A DNA stretch of 64,000 nucleotides from Frigididesulfovibrio sp031551885 (GTDB taxonomy: Bacteria > Desulfobacterota > Desulfovibrionia > Desulfovibrionales > Desulfovibrionaceae). This document shows positions 44,277-52,260 of this stretch, piece after piece. Location of the stretch: positions 1 to 64,000 of the forward strand of contig JAVBMX010000035.1 of the NCBI GenBank assembly GCA_031551885.1, written 5' to 3'. The position numbers and the translations under genes are program-made. Position 1 is the first letter of the stretch; each line of letters begins with the position of its first letter. The notes beneath the pieces are model-generated. The model ran no database searches. It had not been told where the DNA came from and saw only the letters and a program-made list of their open reading frames with translations.

Positions 44277-46238
44277 ATGTCCACACTTCCTCCCATCGAT
44301 CGCCGGGCGCTTGTCGAACAGGCCCAAGCGCTTTGCCGTGAGCACGGCGCGACCCTGCTGTTCCTGACCCTGTTCGGGTCATCGCTGTACGGCACGGTCT
44401 CGCCCGGCAAGTCCGACGTGGACGCGCGGGGAATTTTCCTACCTTCCCCGGAGTCGTTGTCTTTGAACAAGGCTCCGAAAAGCCTGCACTTTTCCACCGG
44501 CGACGGTTCGCGGCGCAATACGGCCGGGGATGTGGACCTCGACCTCTGGTCCACCCAGCACTGGCTGTTGAAGCTGCTGCCTTCGGGCGACACCGGGGCC
44601 CTCGACGTGCTGTTTTCGCCCTCACACCCCGATTGCACCCTGTACCGGGACCCGGCCCTGGATGCCGCGTTCGCCGCTCCCCTGCGGCTCATGGATACCG
44701 GCAACGGCCGGACCTATGCGGAATACAGCCTGGGCCAGGCCAAAAAATACGGAATCAAAGGCTCCCGCATCGGCACGCTGAAGGCGGTCCGCAACTGGCT
44801 GCGGGAGCATCGCCCCGAGCCTTCCGGCACCGAACGCCTGGGGGAATATCTTGAGGATCTGGCCGCAGCCTGCGCGGACGACCGTTTTTGTTCCATGCAC
44901 AGCGTACAGGGAGAAAAAGCCTTGCAACTGTGCGGCAAACTGCATGTAGGCACCATCCGCACCCCGGAGTTCATCCGCCGGGTCGAGGCCGAGATGCTGC
45001 GTTACGGCGCGCGGGCCGAAGAAGCCGAACGCAATGAAGGGCTGGACTTCAAGGCCCTGTCCCACGCCCTGCGCGCTTTGGACCAGATGGAAGAATTGCT
45101 GCGGACGGGAGCCGTTGTTTTTCCTCTGAAAAGCCGCGAAGAGTTGCTGGCCGTCAAACAGGGCACATACCCCTGGAACGAGCTTGAGCCGCGTATCCTC
45201 GAACGCCTGAAAACCGTGGATTCCCTGCGGGAGAAAGCGCCCTTCGCCGGGGAATTCGACGCCGCCTTTGCCCAAGCCTGCGTGTTGTCCTGTTACGAGA
45301 ACGCCTGCCTCAACGGTCGCGGCGAGGCCGCCGGAGCACCCTTGGTGGACGGCTCGGCTCCGGCAACCGAGCCGCAACCTGTCTTTGCGGCCCGCTTCGC
45401 CGAGGGGTTTTCCATCCCCGAGCCCACTCATGTGGCCATCCGGCAGAAGCTGGCCGACGCCGAACAACAACACGGCGTCAAAGTGCTTTATGCCGTGGAG
45501 TCCGGCAGCCGGGGCTGGGGGTTCGCCTCGGAAGATTCCGACTTTGACGTGCGTTTCATTTACGCGCACAAGCCGGAGTGGTATCTGAGCGCGACACCGG
45601 AAGAAAATCGCGATGTGATTGAACTCGGCATCGAGATGACCCCGGTGGGCGAGCTGGACGTCAACGGCTGGGAGCTGCGCAAGGCGCTGAAGCTGTTCCG
45701 CTCTTCCAACCCGCCGCTCCTGGAGTGGCTGTCGTCGCCCCTGGTCTACGGCGAAACGGGCCCGCTGGCCGCGCTGCTGCGCGAGGCCGCCCCGGAATGC
45801 GCCTCGCCCTTGCGCACCTGGTATCACTACCGCAGCCTGATGCTGAAAAGCCGGGCCCGGTATTGGGAAAAGCGGGCTTCGATCAAGGCTTGGTTTTATG
45901 TGCTGCGGCCCCTGCTGGCCATGCGCCGGATCGAGTTGGGCAAGGGCGTGCCGCCCATGCGCTTCGATCGCCTGCTGGACGACGTGGTCGACGACCCGGC
46001 CCTGCGCCGCGAACTCGACGCCCTGGTGGAGCTGAAATGCCGGGGCGGCGAGCGCGACGACTTCACCCCGCCGCCGCTTACGGCCGCGTTTGTGGAAGCC
46101 GCTTCGGCCCGGTCGGAACAGGAGCGGCCCGTTCTGCCCACCGAGCGGCGCAAGGCGGACCTGGACGGCATCTTCCGCACGGTTCTCGCGGCGGCGTGGC
46201 GCGACGGCCAAAACCGGGAGGCGCTATGGAAGCCGTGA
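44277..46238 (+). CDS. Double nucleotidyltransferase (two YcgL-type, polymerase-beta-fold domains)
   Basis: A 653-residue protein with two nucleotidyltransferase domains of the predicted YcgL/PF10127 type. Domain 1 has TLFGSSLYGTVSPGKSDVD with Gly34-Ser35 and Asp47-x-Asp49. Domain 2 has VESGSRGWGFASEDSDFDVR with Gly410-Ser411 and Asp422-x-Asp424. Both keep the GS..DxD catalytic signature, so both may be active. Each is followed by helical regions typical of the family. These enzymes are predicted RNA-repair or end-modifying nucleotidyltransferases. Here the gene heads an operon with a P-loop kinase and a Thg1-like protein. The kinase gene starts 13 nt inside its end, so the products are tightly coupled. 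Confidence 0.82.
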   Translation: MSTLPPIDRRALVEQAQALCREHGATLLFLTLFGSSLYGTVSPGKSDVDARGIFLPSPESLSLNKAPKSLHFSTGDGSRRNTAGDVDLDLWSTQHWLLKLLPSGDTGALDVLFSPSHPDCTLYRDPALDAAFAAPLRLMDTGNGRTYAEYSLGQAKKYGIKGSRIGTLKAVRNWLREHRPEPSGTERLGEYLEDLAAACADDRFCSMHSVQGEKALQLCGKLHVGTIRTPEFIRRVEAEMLRYGARAEEAERNEGLDFKALSHALRALDQMEELLRTGAVVFPLKSREELLAVKQGTYPWNELEPRILERLKTVDSLREKAPFAGEFDAAFAQACVLSCYENACLNGRGEAAGAPLVDGSAPATEPQPVFAARFAEGFSIPEPTHVAIRQKLADAEQQHGVKVLYAVESGSRGWGFASEDSDFDVRFIYAHKPEWYLSATPEENRDVIELGIEMTPVGELDVNGWELRKALKLFRSSNPPLLEWLSSPLVYGETGPLAALLREAAPECASPLRTWYHYRSLMLKSRARYWEKRASIKAWFYVLRPLLAMRRIELGKGVPPMRFDRLLDDVVDDPALRRELDALVELKCRGGERDDFTPPPLTAAFVEAASARSEQERPVLPTERRKADLDGIFRTVLAAAWRDGQNREALWKP

Positions 46239-46672
46239 TCTTTTGCGGCATACAGGGTTCCGGGAAAAGTACCTTCTTCAAAGAACGTTTTTTCGCAACG
46301 CACGTGCGGGTATCCCTCGATCTTCTGCGCACGCGAAACCGGGAAAAAATCTTCCTTACCGCCTGCCTGGAGTCGGGGCAGCGCTTTGTCGTGGACAACA
46401 CCAACCCGACCCGGGCCGATCGCGAAGTCTATATTCGCGCCGCCAAAGCGAAGAACTTCTCGGTCATCGGATATTACTTCGCGTCTCGGACCGAAGAGGC
46501 CCTGGCCCGCAACGCCCTGCGAACAGGAAAAGAACGCGTCCCCGATGTGGCGATCAAAGGCACCTCGGCCAAGCTGGAACGCCCCTCTTTATCCGAAGGT
46601 TTCGACGCCCTCTATCATGTCGCTCTGTGCGGCAAAGAATTCAACGTCACCGGATGGAACGATGAAATTTGA
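46226..46672 (+). CDS. P-loop kinase, polynucleotide-kinase-like
   Basis: A 148-residue AAA_33/PNK-type kinase. Walker A is GIQGSGKST (8-16). A DNTNPTRADRE segment corresponds to the lid and substrate region of T4 polynucleotide kinase-like enzymes, with FASRTEEALARN following. GGGAGG precedes the ATG at 46226; the longer open frame upstream lies inside the nucleotidyltransferase gene. It overlaps the genes on both sides (13 and 11 nt). In this setting the probable role is phosphorylating RNA 5' ends. Confidence 0.85.
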   Translation: MEAVIFCGIQGSGKSTFFKERFFATHVRVSLDLLRTRNREKIFLTACLESGQRFVVDNTNPTRADREVYIRAAKAKNFSVIGYYFASRTEEALARNALRTGKERVPDVAIKGTSAKLERPSLSEGFDALYHVALCGKEFNVTGWNDEI

Positions 46673-47420
46673 CGACATCGATCGCAGCATGCGCGTTTTT
46701 GAAACCGCCCACGACCACTGCGTGTTGCCCGGCATGTACATGGTGGCCAGAATCGACGGGCGGAGCTTTTCCCGCCTGACCAAAGAGACCTACCAATTCA
46801 CCGCGCCGTTTGACGAGCGTTTTCGGGACTACATGGTGGAAACCGTCAACCACCTCATGGCCTGCGGATTCACCGTGGTTTACGGGTACACCGAGAGCGA
46901 CGAGATCTCCCTGCTTTTCGCCCTCGGTGAAGACGCGTTTTCCCGCAAACACCGAAAATACAATTCCATCCTGGCGGGCGAGGCTTCGGCCCAATTCACC
47001 GCGCTGCTCGGCGGCCTCGCGGCGTTTGATTGCCGGATGTGCGAGTTGCCGAACAAGGGATACGTGGTCGACTACTTCCGTTGGCGGGCCGCCGACGCCC
47101 ACCGCAACGCCCTGAACGCCCACTGTTACTGGCGGTTGCGGCAGGACGATTACTCCCAACAGTCCGCGACCCAAAAGCTGGAAGGCATGACCACGGCGGA
47201 AAAAAACGAACTGCTGTTCGGCTACGGGATCAATTTCAACGATCTGCCCACCTGGCAAAAGCGAGGCATTGGGCTGTATTGGACCCAGGTTCCCAAGCAA
47301 GGCCTCGACCCCCGAACCGGGGAAACGGTCACGACCCGGCGCCGGCAAATCCATGTGGATATGGAGCTGCCCATGAAAGACGACTACGACGCCTTCCTGC
47401 TCAGTTTTTTGGAAAACTAA
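46662..47420 (+). CDS. Thg1-like 3'-5' RNA polymerase (tRNA-His guanylyltransferase family)
   Basis: A 252-residue Thg1-family protein that adds nucleotides in the 3'-5' direction to RNA 5' ends. The catalytic sequence is intact: MVARIDGRSFSRLT with Asp32-Gly33, and GYTESDEISLLF with Asp80. The NSILAGEASAQFTALL and YFRWRAADAHRNALN segments also match. In bacteria such Thg1-like proteins repair 5'-truncated tRNAs rather than adding G-1. GGAACG precedes the ATG, which lies within the end of the kinase gene. Together with a kinase and nucleotidyltransferases it forms a predicted RNA-repair cassette. Confidence 0.9.
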   Translation: MKFDDIDRSMRVFETAHDHCVLPGMYMVARIDGRSFSRLTKETYQFTAPFDERFRDYMVETVNHLMACGFTVVYGYTESDEISLLFALGEDAFSRKHRKYNSILAGEASAQFTALLGGLAAFDCRMCELPNKGYVVDYFRWRAADAHRNALNAHCYWRLRQDDYSQQSATQKLEGMTTAEKNELLFGYGINFNDLPTWQKRGIGLYWTQVPKQGLDPRTGETVTTRRRQIHVDMELPMKDDYDAFLLSFLEN

Positions 47421-47461
47421 GGCGAAGACCAACAACGCGGCCGACCCGCGACGGAGCCGAA

Positions 47462-47890
47462 ATGAGAGAAGTTGCCGAGCTCGATAAGCAAACCCTATGC
47501 CGGCTGCGGGAAAACGCCGCCCTTGTCGTCAAACAGGCGGGCACGCTCACGGATTTCGCTTTCGGGTACACGCCGGAATCTCTGGAGTGGCTGGACGGAT
47601 TCATCGAACGGCTGCGTACCGGCGGCATGTTCGACGGAACCGGAGGTATCGACGGGTACCTCAACGTATTCGGCTCGTACCTCGGCGAGGCCGTCGTCCG
47701 CGTCGCCGGCGGCGCATGGAAACGTTGCGACGGCGACCTCGGCGTTCTGCTGCCCCGAAACAACTGGGCCTTCCCGTTCACCAAAGTGGAAAAACTCTTG
47801 CGGGGCGAAGACGGACAATCGCTGCTCGGCTTTTATGAAGCCGCTCTTGCCCTGCCGTGGCTCGCGCGGGACAAGAAGGAACAGGAATAA
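47462..47890 (+). CDS. Small unknown protein at the end of the RNA-repair operon
   Basis: A 142-residue soluble protein I do not recognise with certainty. The central part reads LEWLDGFIERLRTGG...GIDGYLNVFGSYLGEAVVR with GGAWKRCDGDLGVLLP after it, resembling small uncharacterised families with a LGxYLGE..GGxW motif, some linked to immunity-type genes. GGAG precedes the ATG. It starts 41 nt after the Thg1-like gene with no terminator between, so it is probably cotranscribed. It might be a regulator or partner of the cassette, or unrelated. Confidence 0.65.
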   Translation: MREVAELDKQTLCRLRENAALVVKQAGTLTDFAFGYTPESLEWLDGFIERLRTGGMFDGTGGIDGYLNVFGSYLGEAVVRVAGGAWKRCDGDLGVLLPRNNWAFPFTKVEKLLRGEDGQSLLGFYEAALALPWLARDKKEQE

Positions 47891-48031
47891 AACTCAGAGT
47901 CGGAAAATTTTCTTTGTTTCATGGAGAAATAAAAACCGGGCTATGTCGCTGGGCAGACCGGCAAGATACAAGTATTGTGAACAAAGTCATCCCATTACAA
48001 CATGAATCCCTCCCCTATTTTCCTCTATCAT

Positions 48032-48080
48032 CCTCATTTGCCGGTCGGCTTTGCGGAGCAAAGGCGACCGGCAAATGAGG
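48032..48080. terminator. Hairpin terminator after the RNA-repair operon
   Basis: A perfect 16-bp stem CCTCATTTGCCGGTCG / CGACCGGCAAATGAGG with an inner GCTTTGC/GCAAAGG hairpin. It lies between convergent genes in a 316-bp gap that otherwise shows no gene. Confidence 0.65.
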
Positions 48081-48206
48081 GGAGTCGGGTGCCGCCCGCG
48101 TTGCAAAGAGGTCCTCTTGTCTCACCCGGAGACGCAAGCGACCTGCCGACTTAGGCGGCCCTGTCTTCATTCCCTCCAAACAAATAACTCTCTCTCATTC
48201 TCACCC

Positions 48207-48644
48207 CTACTTCACGCCCACCGCCTCAATCTCAATCAAGGCATCCAGGGGAATGCGGGCCACCTGCACGCAGGTGCGGGCCGGGAAGCCGTTGGGGAAG
48301 TATTCCGAATAAATCTTGTTCACCGTATTGTAGTCGTTGAGATCCTTCAGGAAGATCGTGATCTTCACCGCCTTGTCCAGGCTGCTGCCGCCGGCCTCAA
48401 GCACGGCTTTGACGTTGGCGATGGCCTGGCGGGTTTGGGCCTCGATGCCTTCCGGCATGCTTTTGGTGGTGGGGTTCATGGGAATCTGGCCGGAAGTGAA
48501 CATCAGGTCGCCCACCGCGATGGCCGGAGAATACGGCCCGGCCGACGAACCGGCGGGCTTCACCACGACCTTGTTCGCGGCCTGGGCCGAGACGACGGCA
48601 AAGACAAGCGCAAAAACCACGAGAACGGACAAGCGACGAATCAT
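48207..48644 (-). CDS. RidA family protein with signal peptide
   Basis: A 145-residue RidA/YjgF-type protein. Family core: AGPYSPAIAVGDLMFTSGQIP, ANVKAVLEAGGSSLDKAVK, ITIFLKDLNDYNTVN, and FPARTCVQVARIPLDALIEIEAVG, which has the arginine that binds the imine or enamine carboxylate. Cytosolic RidA hydrolyses reactive enamines. This one has an added signal peptide (RRLSVLVVFALVFAVVSAQA), so it should act in the periplasm, which is uncommon. AAGGAGGA precedes the ATG at 48644. Confidence 0.9.
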   Translation of the reverse strand: MIRRLSVLVVFALVFAVVSAQAANKVVVKPAGSSAGPYSPAIAVGDLMFTSGQIPMNPTTKSMPEGIEAQTRQAIANVKAVLEAGGSSLDKAVKITIFLKDLNDYNTVNKIYSEYFPNGFPARTCVQVARIPLDALIEIEAVGVK

Positions 48645-49138
48645 GGGAATCCTCCTTGGCTTGACGCCCGACACGACTGTTCGCGGCAGGCTCTATTTAT
48701 AAATAGATAACACTCTACCGAATCCACACGCTCCGGGCAATCAAAGCCCGGAAGCACGGCAAAAACATGGATGAGAAGCGCGGGTGCGCCCCGGCCGACG
48801 GCGATGCGACGCCTCCGGCCAAACAACGCGGGCGGGCCTCACGTTGCAGGCAGTGTACGGTAAGGAGAAAAGTCCCGGCGTGATAATCCGGCGGCCGACG
48901 TTATAAATAATTCTATGCTCCCCACCCCGGGGCTACCATACAAAACACGGACGATGACGCGATAGGTGTCTTTCACCGGACGCAAAGCAGGCCAGGCTGC
49001 GCGGGCTCCCACCCTTTCATGTCGGCGTGAAAAAATCACGAGAAAAACCTCTTTCCTTCACGCGATCTTAACACTCGCCCCCTAAATAAACGGCAACGCT
49101 TTGATGGGCATCGCTTCACCTTTTTTGAAGACAACCAT
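48645..49138. other. Intergenic region before pstS
   Basis: About 490 bp without a supported gene. It should contain the phosphate-regulated promoter. Short C(T)TTCA(C/T) words occur at 48970, 49014 and 49067, but their spacing does not form a convincing PHO box. A CCCCGGGGC palindrome lies at about 48925. Confidence 0.4.
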
Positions 49139-49260
49139 AGAACAAAGTAACTTTGAAAAAGTTTCTTTGTTCTGGTGGGCGCGAAGCGAACACCCGCTTG
49201 CGGGCTCGTTGAGAAATTTTTTGGAGTATAGCGTTATAAACATTTTCAAAGTGAAAATGA
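49139..49260 (+). repeat. Two-hairpin dispersed element, copy E (upstream of pstS)
   Basis: 5' hairpin AGAACAAAGTAACTT / AAGTTTCTTTGTTCT, middle GGTGGGCGCGAAGCG..CACCCGCTTGCGGGCTCGTT, and 3' hairpin CATTTTC-AAAGT-GAAAATG (49241-49259) ending 18 nt before the pstS ATG. The pstS ribosome-binding site begins right after the 3' hairpin. Confidence 0.8.
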
Positions 49261-49277
49261 TCAAGAGAGGAAAGAAT

Positions 49278-50090
49278 ATGCGCAAGATCATCTCGGCCCT
49301 GTTTGTCGTTTCCGGTCTTTTTGTCGGCGCGTCGGCATTCGCGGCGCAGGAAATCGTCATCAACGGCTCCACCACCGTGCTGCCGGTCATGCAGAAAGCC
49401 GGCGAAGCCTTCATGCACAACAATCCCTCCATATCGCTGTCCATTTCCGGAAGCGGCTCCAGCAACGGCATCAAAGCCCTGACCGACGGACTGTGCCAGG
49501 TCGCCATGTCCTCGCGCGACATGAAAGCCACGGAAATTGAGGCCGCCAAAAAGAAAGGCATCGAGCCCCACCGCATCAGCATCGCCCACGACGCCATCAT
49601 TCCGGTCGTTCACCCCGGCAACCCGGTCGACAACCTCACCGTCCAGCAACTGCGCGACATTTATGCCGGGAAGATCACCAACTGGAAGGAAGTCGGCGGC
49701 AAGGACGCGGAAATCGTCGTCATCGCGCGCGACACGTCTTCCGGCACGTATGAATCATGGGGCGAACTGGTCATGAACAAGGAACGCGTCAGCCCCAGGG
49801 CGCTCCAGCAAGCCTCCAACGGGGCTGTGGTCACTGCCGTGACCCAGAATGAGGGCGCTCTCGGCTACATCGGCTTCGGGTATGTGAACAAGAACGTGAA
49901 GTCCCTGCATGTCGACGGCAAAACGGCTTCGGCCAAGGCGGTCGTGGCCAAGGAATGGCCCATCTCCCGCGAACTCTACCTCTTCACCAACGGGCAACCT
50001 GAAGGCGCGGTCAAGCAGCTCGTCGACTACATCCTCGACCCGCAAAAGGGCCAGAAGAACGTCGAAGAAGTCGGGTACGTCCCCCTGTAA
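49278..50090 (+). CDS. pstS: Phosphate ABC transporter, periplasmic phosphate-binding protein
   Basis: A 270-residue PstS. The signal peptide MRKIISALFVVSGLFVGASAFA is followed at once by the binding fold: INGSTTVLPVM, SGSGSSNGIKALTDG, VAMSSRDMK, and RDTSSGTYESWGELVM, which provide phosphate ligands. GAGGAAAG precedes the ATG at 49278. First gene of the pst operon. It is preceded by a structured leader and separated from pstC by a hairpin, which may set its higher expression. Confidence 0.95.
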   Translation: MRKIISALFVVSGLFVGASAFAAQEIVINGSTTVLPVMQKAGEAFMHNNPSISLSISGSGSSNGIKALTDGLCQVAMSSRDMKATEIEAAKKKGIEPHRISIAHDAIIPVVHPGNPVDNLTVQQLRDIYAGKITNWKEVGGKDAEIVVIARDTSSGTYESWGELVMNKERVSPRALQQASNGAVVTAVTQNEGALGYIGFGYVNKNVKSLHVDGKTASAKAVVAKEWPISRELYLFTNGQPEGAVKQLVDYILDPQKGQKNVEEVGYVPL

Positions 50091-50099
50091 GAAAACCGG

Positions 50100-50139
50100 T
50101 TCCGGCTCCCCCTTCGGATTCGCGCGAAGGGGGCCGGAA
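50100..50139 (+). promoter_or_regulatory. Hairpin between pstS and pstC covering the pstC ribosome-binding site
   Basis: TTCCGGC(T)CCCCCTTCG pairs with CGAAGGGGGCCGGAA with one bulge. The 3' arm contains the GGAAG that serves the pstC ATG at 50146. There is no T-run, so it more likely stabilises pstS mRNA or limits pstC translation than terminates. Confidence 0.5.
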
Positions 50140-50145
50140 GCCCGC

Positions 50146-51048
50146 ATGAAAGGCCGACCCACCATGACTCCCGTCGCCGTCAAAGAACGAATCATCCACA
50201 TCGGCCTTGCGGCCGTTGCCGGAACGTCCCTTGTGCTGCTTTTGTTGATCGTCTTCTTCCTTGTCCATGAAGGAGTCGGTCTTTTCTCACATGTTTCGCT
50301 CGGCGGGTTCGTCTTCGGCATGGACTGGTATCCCACGGAAGACCCGCCGGTGTTCGGCATTCTGCCGATGCTCGCGGCTTCGTTCGCCATCACCATCTAC
50401 GCCACGATCATCGCGGTTCCCCTCGGGCTGTTGACCGCCATCTACCTGACGGAAATCGCCCCGGCCGGGGTTCGGCGCATCATCAAGCCTGCCGTCGAAC
50501 TGTTGGCAGCCTTCCCTTCGGTGGTCATCGGATTTTTCGGCATGGTGGTCGTCGCGCCGTTCCTGCAAAAAACCTTCGGCCTTACCGTCGGCCTGAACAT
50601 GACCAACGCCGCCCTGATGCTGGCGGTCATGAGCGTGCCGACCATCTGCTCCATCGCCGAAGACGCCCTGTACAGCGTGCCGCGCACCCTGCGCGAGGCG
50701 TCCCTCGCCCTGGGGGCCACCCGCTGGGAAACCATCCGCCACGTCACGGTGCCCGCCGCGTTTTCCGGCTTGGCCACGGCCGTGATGCTCGGCATGTCGC
50801 GCTGCATCGGCGAAACCATGGTCGTGCTGATGGTCGCCGGGGGCGCGGGAATCATTCCGACCTCGATCTTCGACCCGGTCAGGCCCATGACCGCGACCAT
50901 GGCGGCCGAAATAGGCGAAGCGCCGTTTCGCGGGGAGCATTACCAGGCGCTCTTCTGCATCGGCCTGTTCCTGTTCATCTTCACCTTTATTTTCAATCAA
51001 ATCGCGTTCACGCTTTCCGAAAAGCGTAAACAGGAATACAAAGGGTAA
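50146..51048 (+). CDS. pstC: Phosphate ABC transporter, permease PstC
   Basis: A 300-residue PstC permease with six hydrophobic helices. Family marks: LPMLAASFAITIYATIIAVPLGLLTAIYLTE, ELLAAFPSVVIGFFGMVVVAP, and the EAA loop EASLALGATRWETIRHVTVPAAFSG that contacts PstB. Two starts are possible: the ATG at 50146 with GGAAG 5 nt upstream, and the ATG at 50164. The first has the better spacing. Confidence 0.93.
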   Translation: MKGRPTMTPVAVKERIIHIGLAAVAGTSLVLLLLIVFFLVHEGVGLFSHVSLGGFVFGMDWYPTEDPPVFGILPMLAASFAITIYATIIAVPLGLLTAIYLTEIAPAGVRRIIKPAVELLAAFPSVVIGFFGMVVVAPFLQKTFGLTVGLNMTNAALMLAVMSVPTICSIAEDALYSVPRTLREASLALGATRWETIRHVTVPAAFSGLATAVMLGMSRCIGETMVVLMVAGGAGIIPTSIFDPVRPMTATMAAEIGEAPFRGEHYQALFCIGLFLFIFTFIFNQIAFTLSEKRKQEYKG

Positions 51049-51062
51049 CCGTGCGGGATGCC

Positions 51063-51920
51063 ATGACTACAGCCAAACGCCGCGACCTATCCAACCGCGC
51101 CATGACCGTGGTGTTGCATCTGGCCGCGCTGTGCAACATCACCATTCTGTTCGGGATCTGCTTTTTTCTGCTTTACAACGGCGCTTCCGCGATCAGTTGG
51201 GAGTTTCTTTCCGAAGCCCCCCGCAAAATGATGACCGAGGGCGGCATCCTGCCCTGCATCCTGGGCACCGGGGCGCTGGCCCTGGGAGCCGGGCTGCTGG
51301 CCTTCCCCTTCGGCGTGATCACGGCCGTGTACCTGCACGAGTATGCCGGAAAAATGCGCGCGGCCAAATATATCCGCCTGGGCATCAACAACTTGGCGGG
51401 CGTGCCTTCGATCGTTTTCGGCCTGTTCGGCATGTCGTTTTTCGTGACATTTTTGGGGCTGAAAATTTCTCTGTTGTCGGGCATTCTGACCTTGGCCGTC
51501 GTCATCCTCCCCGTGATCATCGGCACGGCGGAAGAGGCGCTGCGGCAGATTCCGACCACGTACCGCGAAGCCTCGTTCGCCCTGGGGGCGACGCAGAGCC
51601 AGACCATCCGGCACGTTGTGCTGCCCGCGGCCTTTCCCAACATGCTCACGGGCGCCATCTTGGGGCTTTCGCGCGCGGCCGGGGAAACCGCGGTGATCAT
51701 GTTCACGGCGGCGGTGTTTTTCACCCCGAAAACGGATATTTCTCTGGAAAACCCGGTCATGGCCCTGCCGTATCACATTTACGTCCTGGCCACCGCCGGA
51801 ACGGAAATAGACAAGACCATGCCCCTGCAGTACGGCACCGCGCTGGTGCTGTTCGCCTTAGTGCTCATCATGAGCCTGGGGGCGATCATCCTGCGCGACA
51901 GAATGCAGAAGCAGCGGTAA
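51063..51920 (+). CDS. pstA: Phosphate ABC transporter, permease PstA
   Basis: A 285-residue PstA permease, partner of PstC. It has KYIRLGINNLAGVPSIVFGLFGMSFF and the EAA loop EASFALGATQSQTIRHVVLPAAFPNMLTG. Six hydrophobic helices. A GTG at 51051 has AAAGGG at good distance and would add four residues, so the start is open. Ends the first half of the pst locus; pstB lies 2.8 kb further on. Confidence 0.93.
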   Translation: MTTAKRRDLSNRAMTVVLHLAALCNITILFGICFFLLYNGASAISWEFLSEAPRKMMTEGGILPCILGTGALALGAGLLAFPFGVITAVYLHEYAGKMRAAKYIRLGINNLAGVPSIVFGLFGMSFFVTFLGLKISLLSGILTLAVVILPVIIGTAEEALRQIPTTYREASFALGATQSQTIRHVVLPAAFPNMLTGAILGLSRAAGETAVIMFTAAVFFTPKTDISLENPVMALPYHIYVLATAGTEIDKTMPLQYGTALVLFALVLIMSLGAIILRDRMQKQR

Positions 51921-51955
51921 CGGCAACGCGGCGGCAATCGAGGGTCGAGCCCTAT

Positions 51956-52144
51956 GGCAGGGGAAATGATTTCCCCTGCACCCCTCAGGGGATTCGGGAG
52001 TCCGCCCGCTGTGCGGATGGACTCCCGAACCAAAGGGGGCCAAGGGGCTCATCCGGCAGGACGCCGGAGGTCTTCCGACGGCACCCGAAGGGCGAGGCGC
52101 AGGACGCGCCGAGTCAATCAATCCCCTTGCGGGGAGGTTTGGAG
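51956..52144. repeat. Composite intergenic repeat between pstA and phoB
   Basis: GGGGAAATGATTTCCCC palindrome, then a hairpin TTCGGGAGTCC..GGACTCCCGAA (51990-52029). Next comes GGACGCCGGAGGTCTTCCGAC..GAGTCAA, which recurs in the MITE-like unit at 17718-17780, and lastly ATCCCCTTGCGGGGAGGTTTGG, which recurs at about 25935. The gap is a mosaic of modules seen elsewhere in the window. Confidence 0.6.
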
Positions 52145-52260
52145 GTGCGGCCTGCGTGGCCACGAGACGGCACTGCCCACATCGTGAGAGCGTTGCCGGC
52201 CGGTTCACCGGCGCAGCCCTGTTTGCGCCCCTCCAATGGAAACAGCGAATGAGGGTTGGC

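Noticed and set aside
48960..49080. PHO box upstream of pstS
   Set aside because: Scattered CTTTCA words occur but not as the regular 11-bp tandem repeats expected for PhoB.
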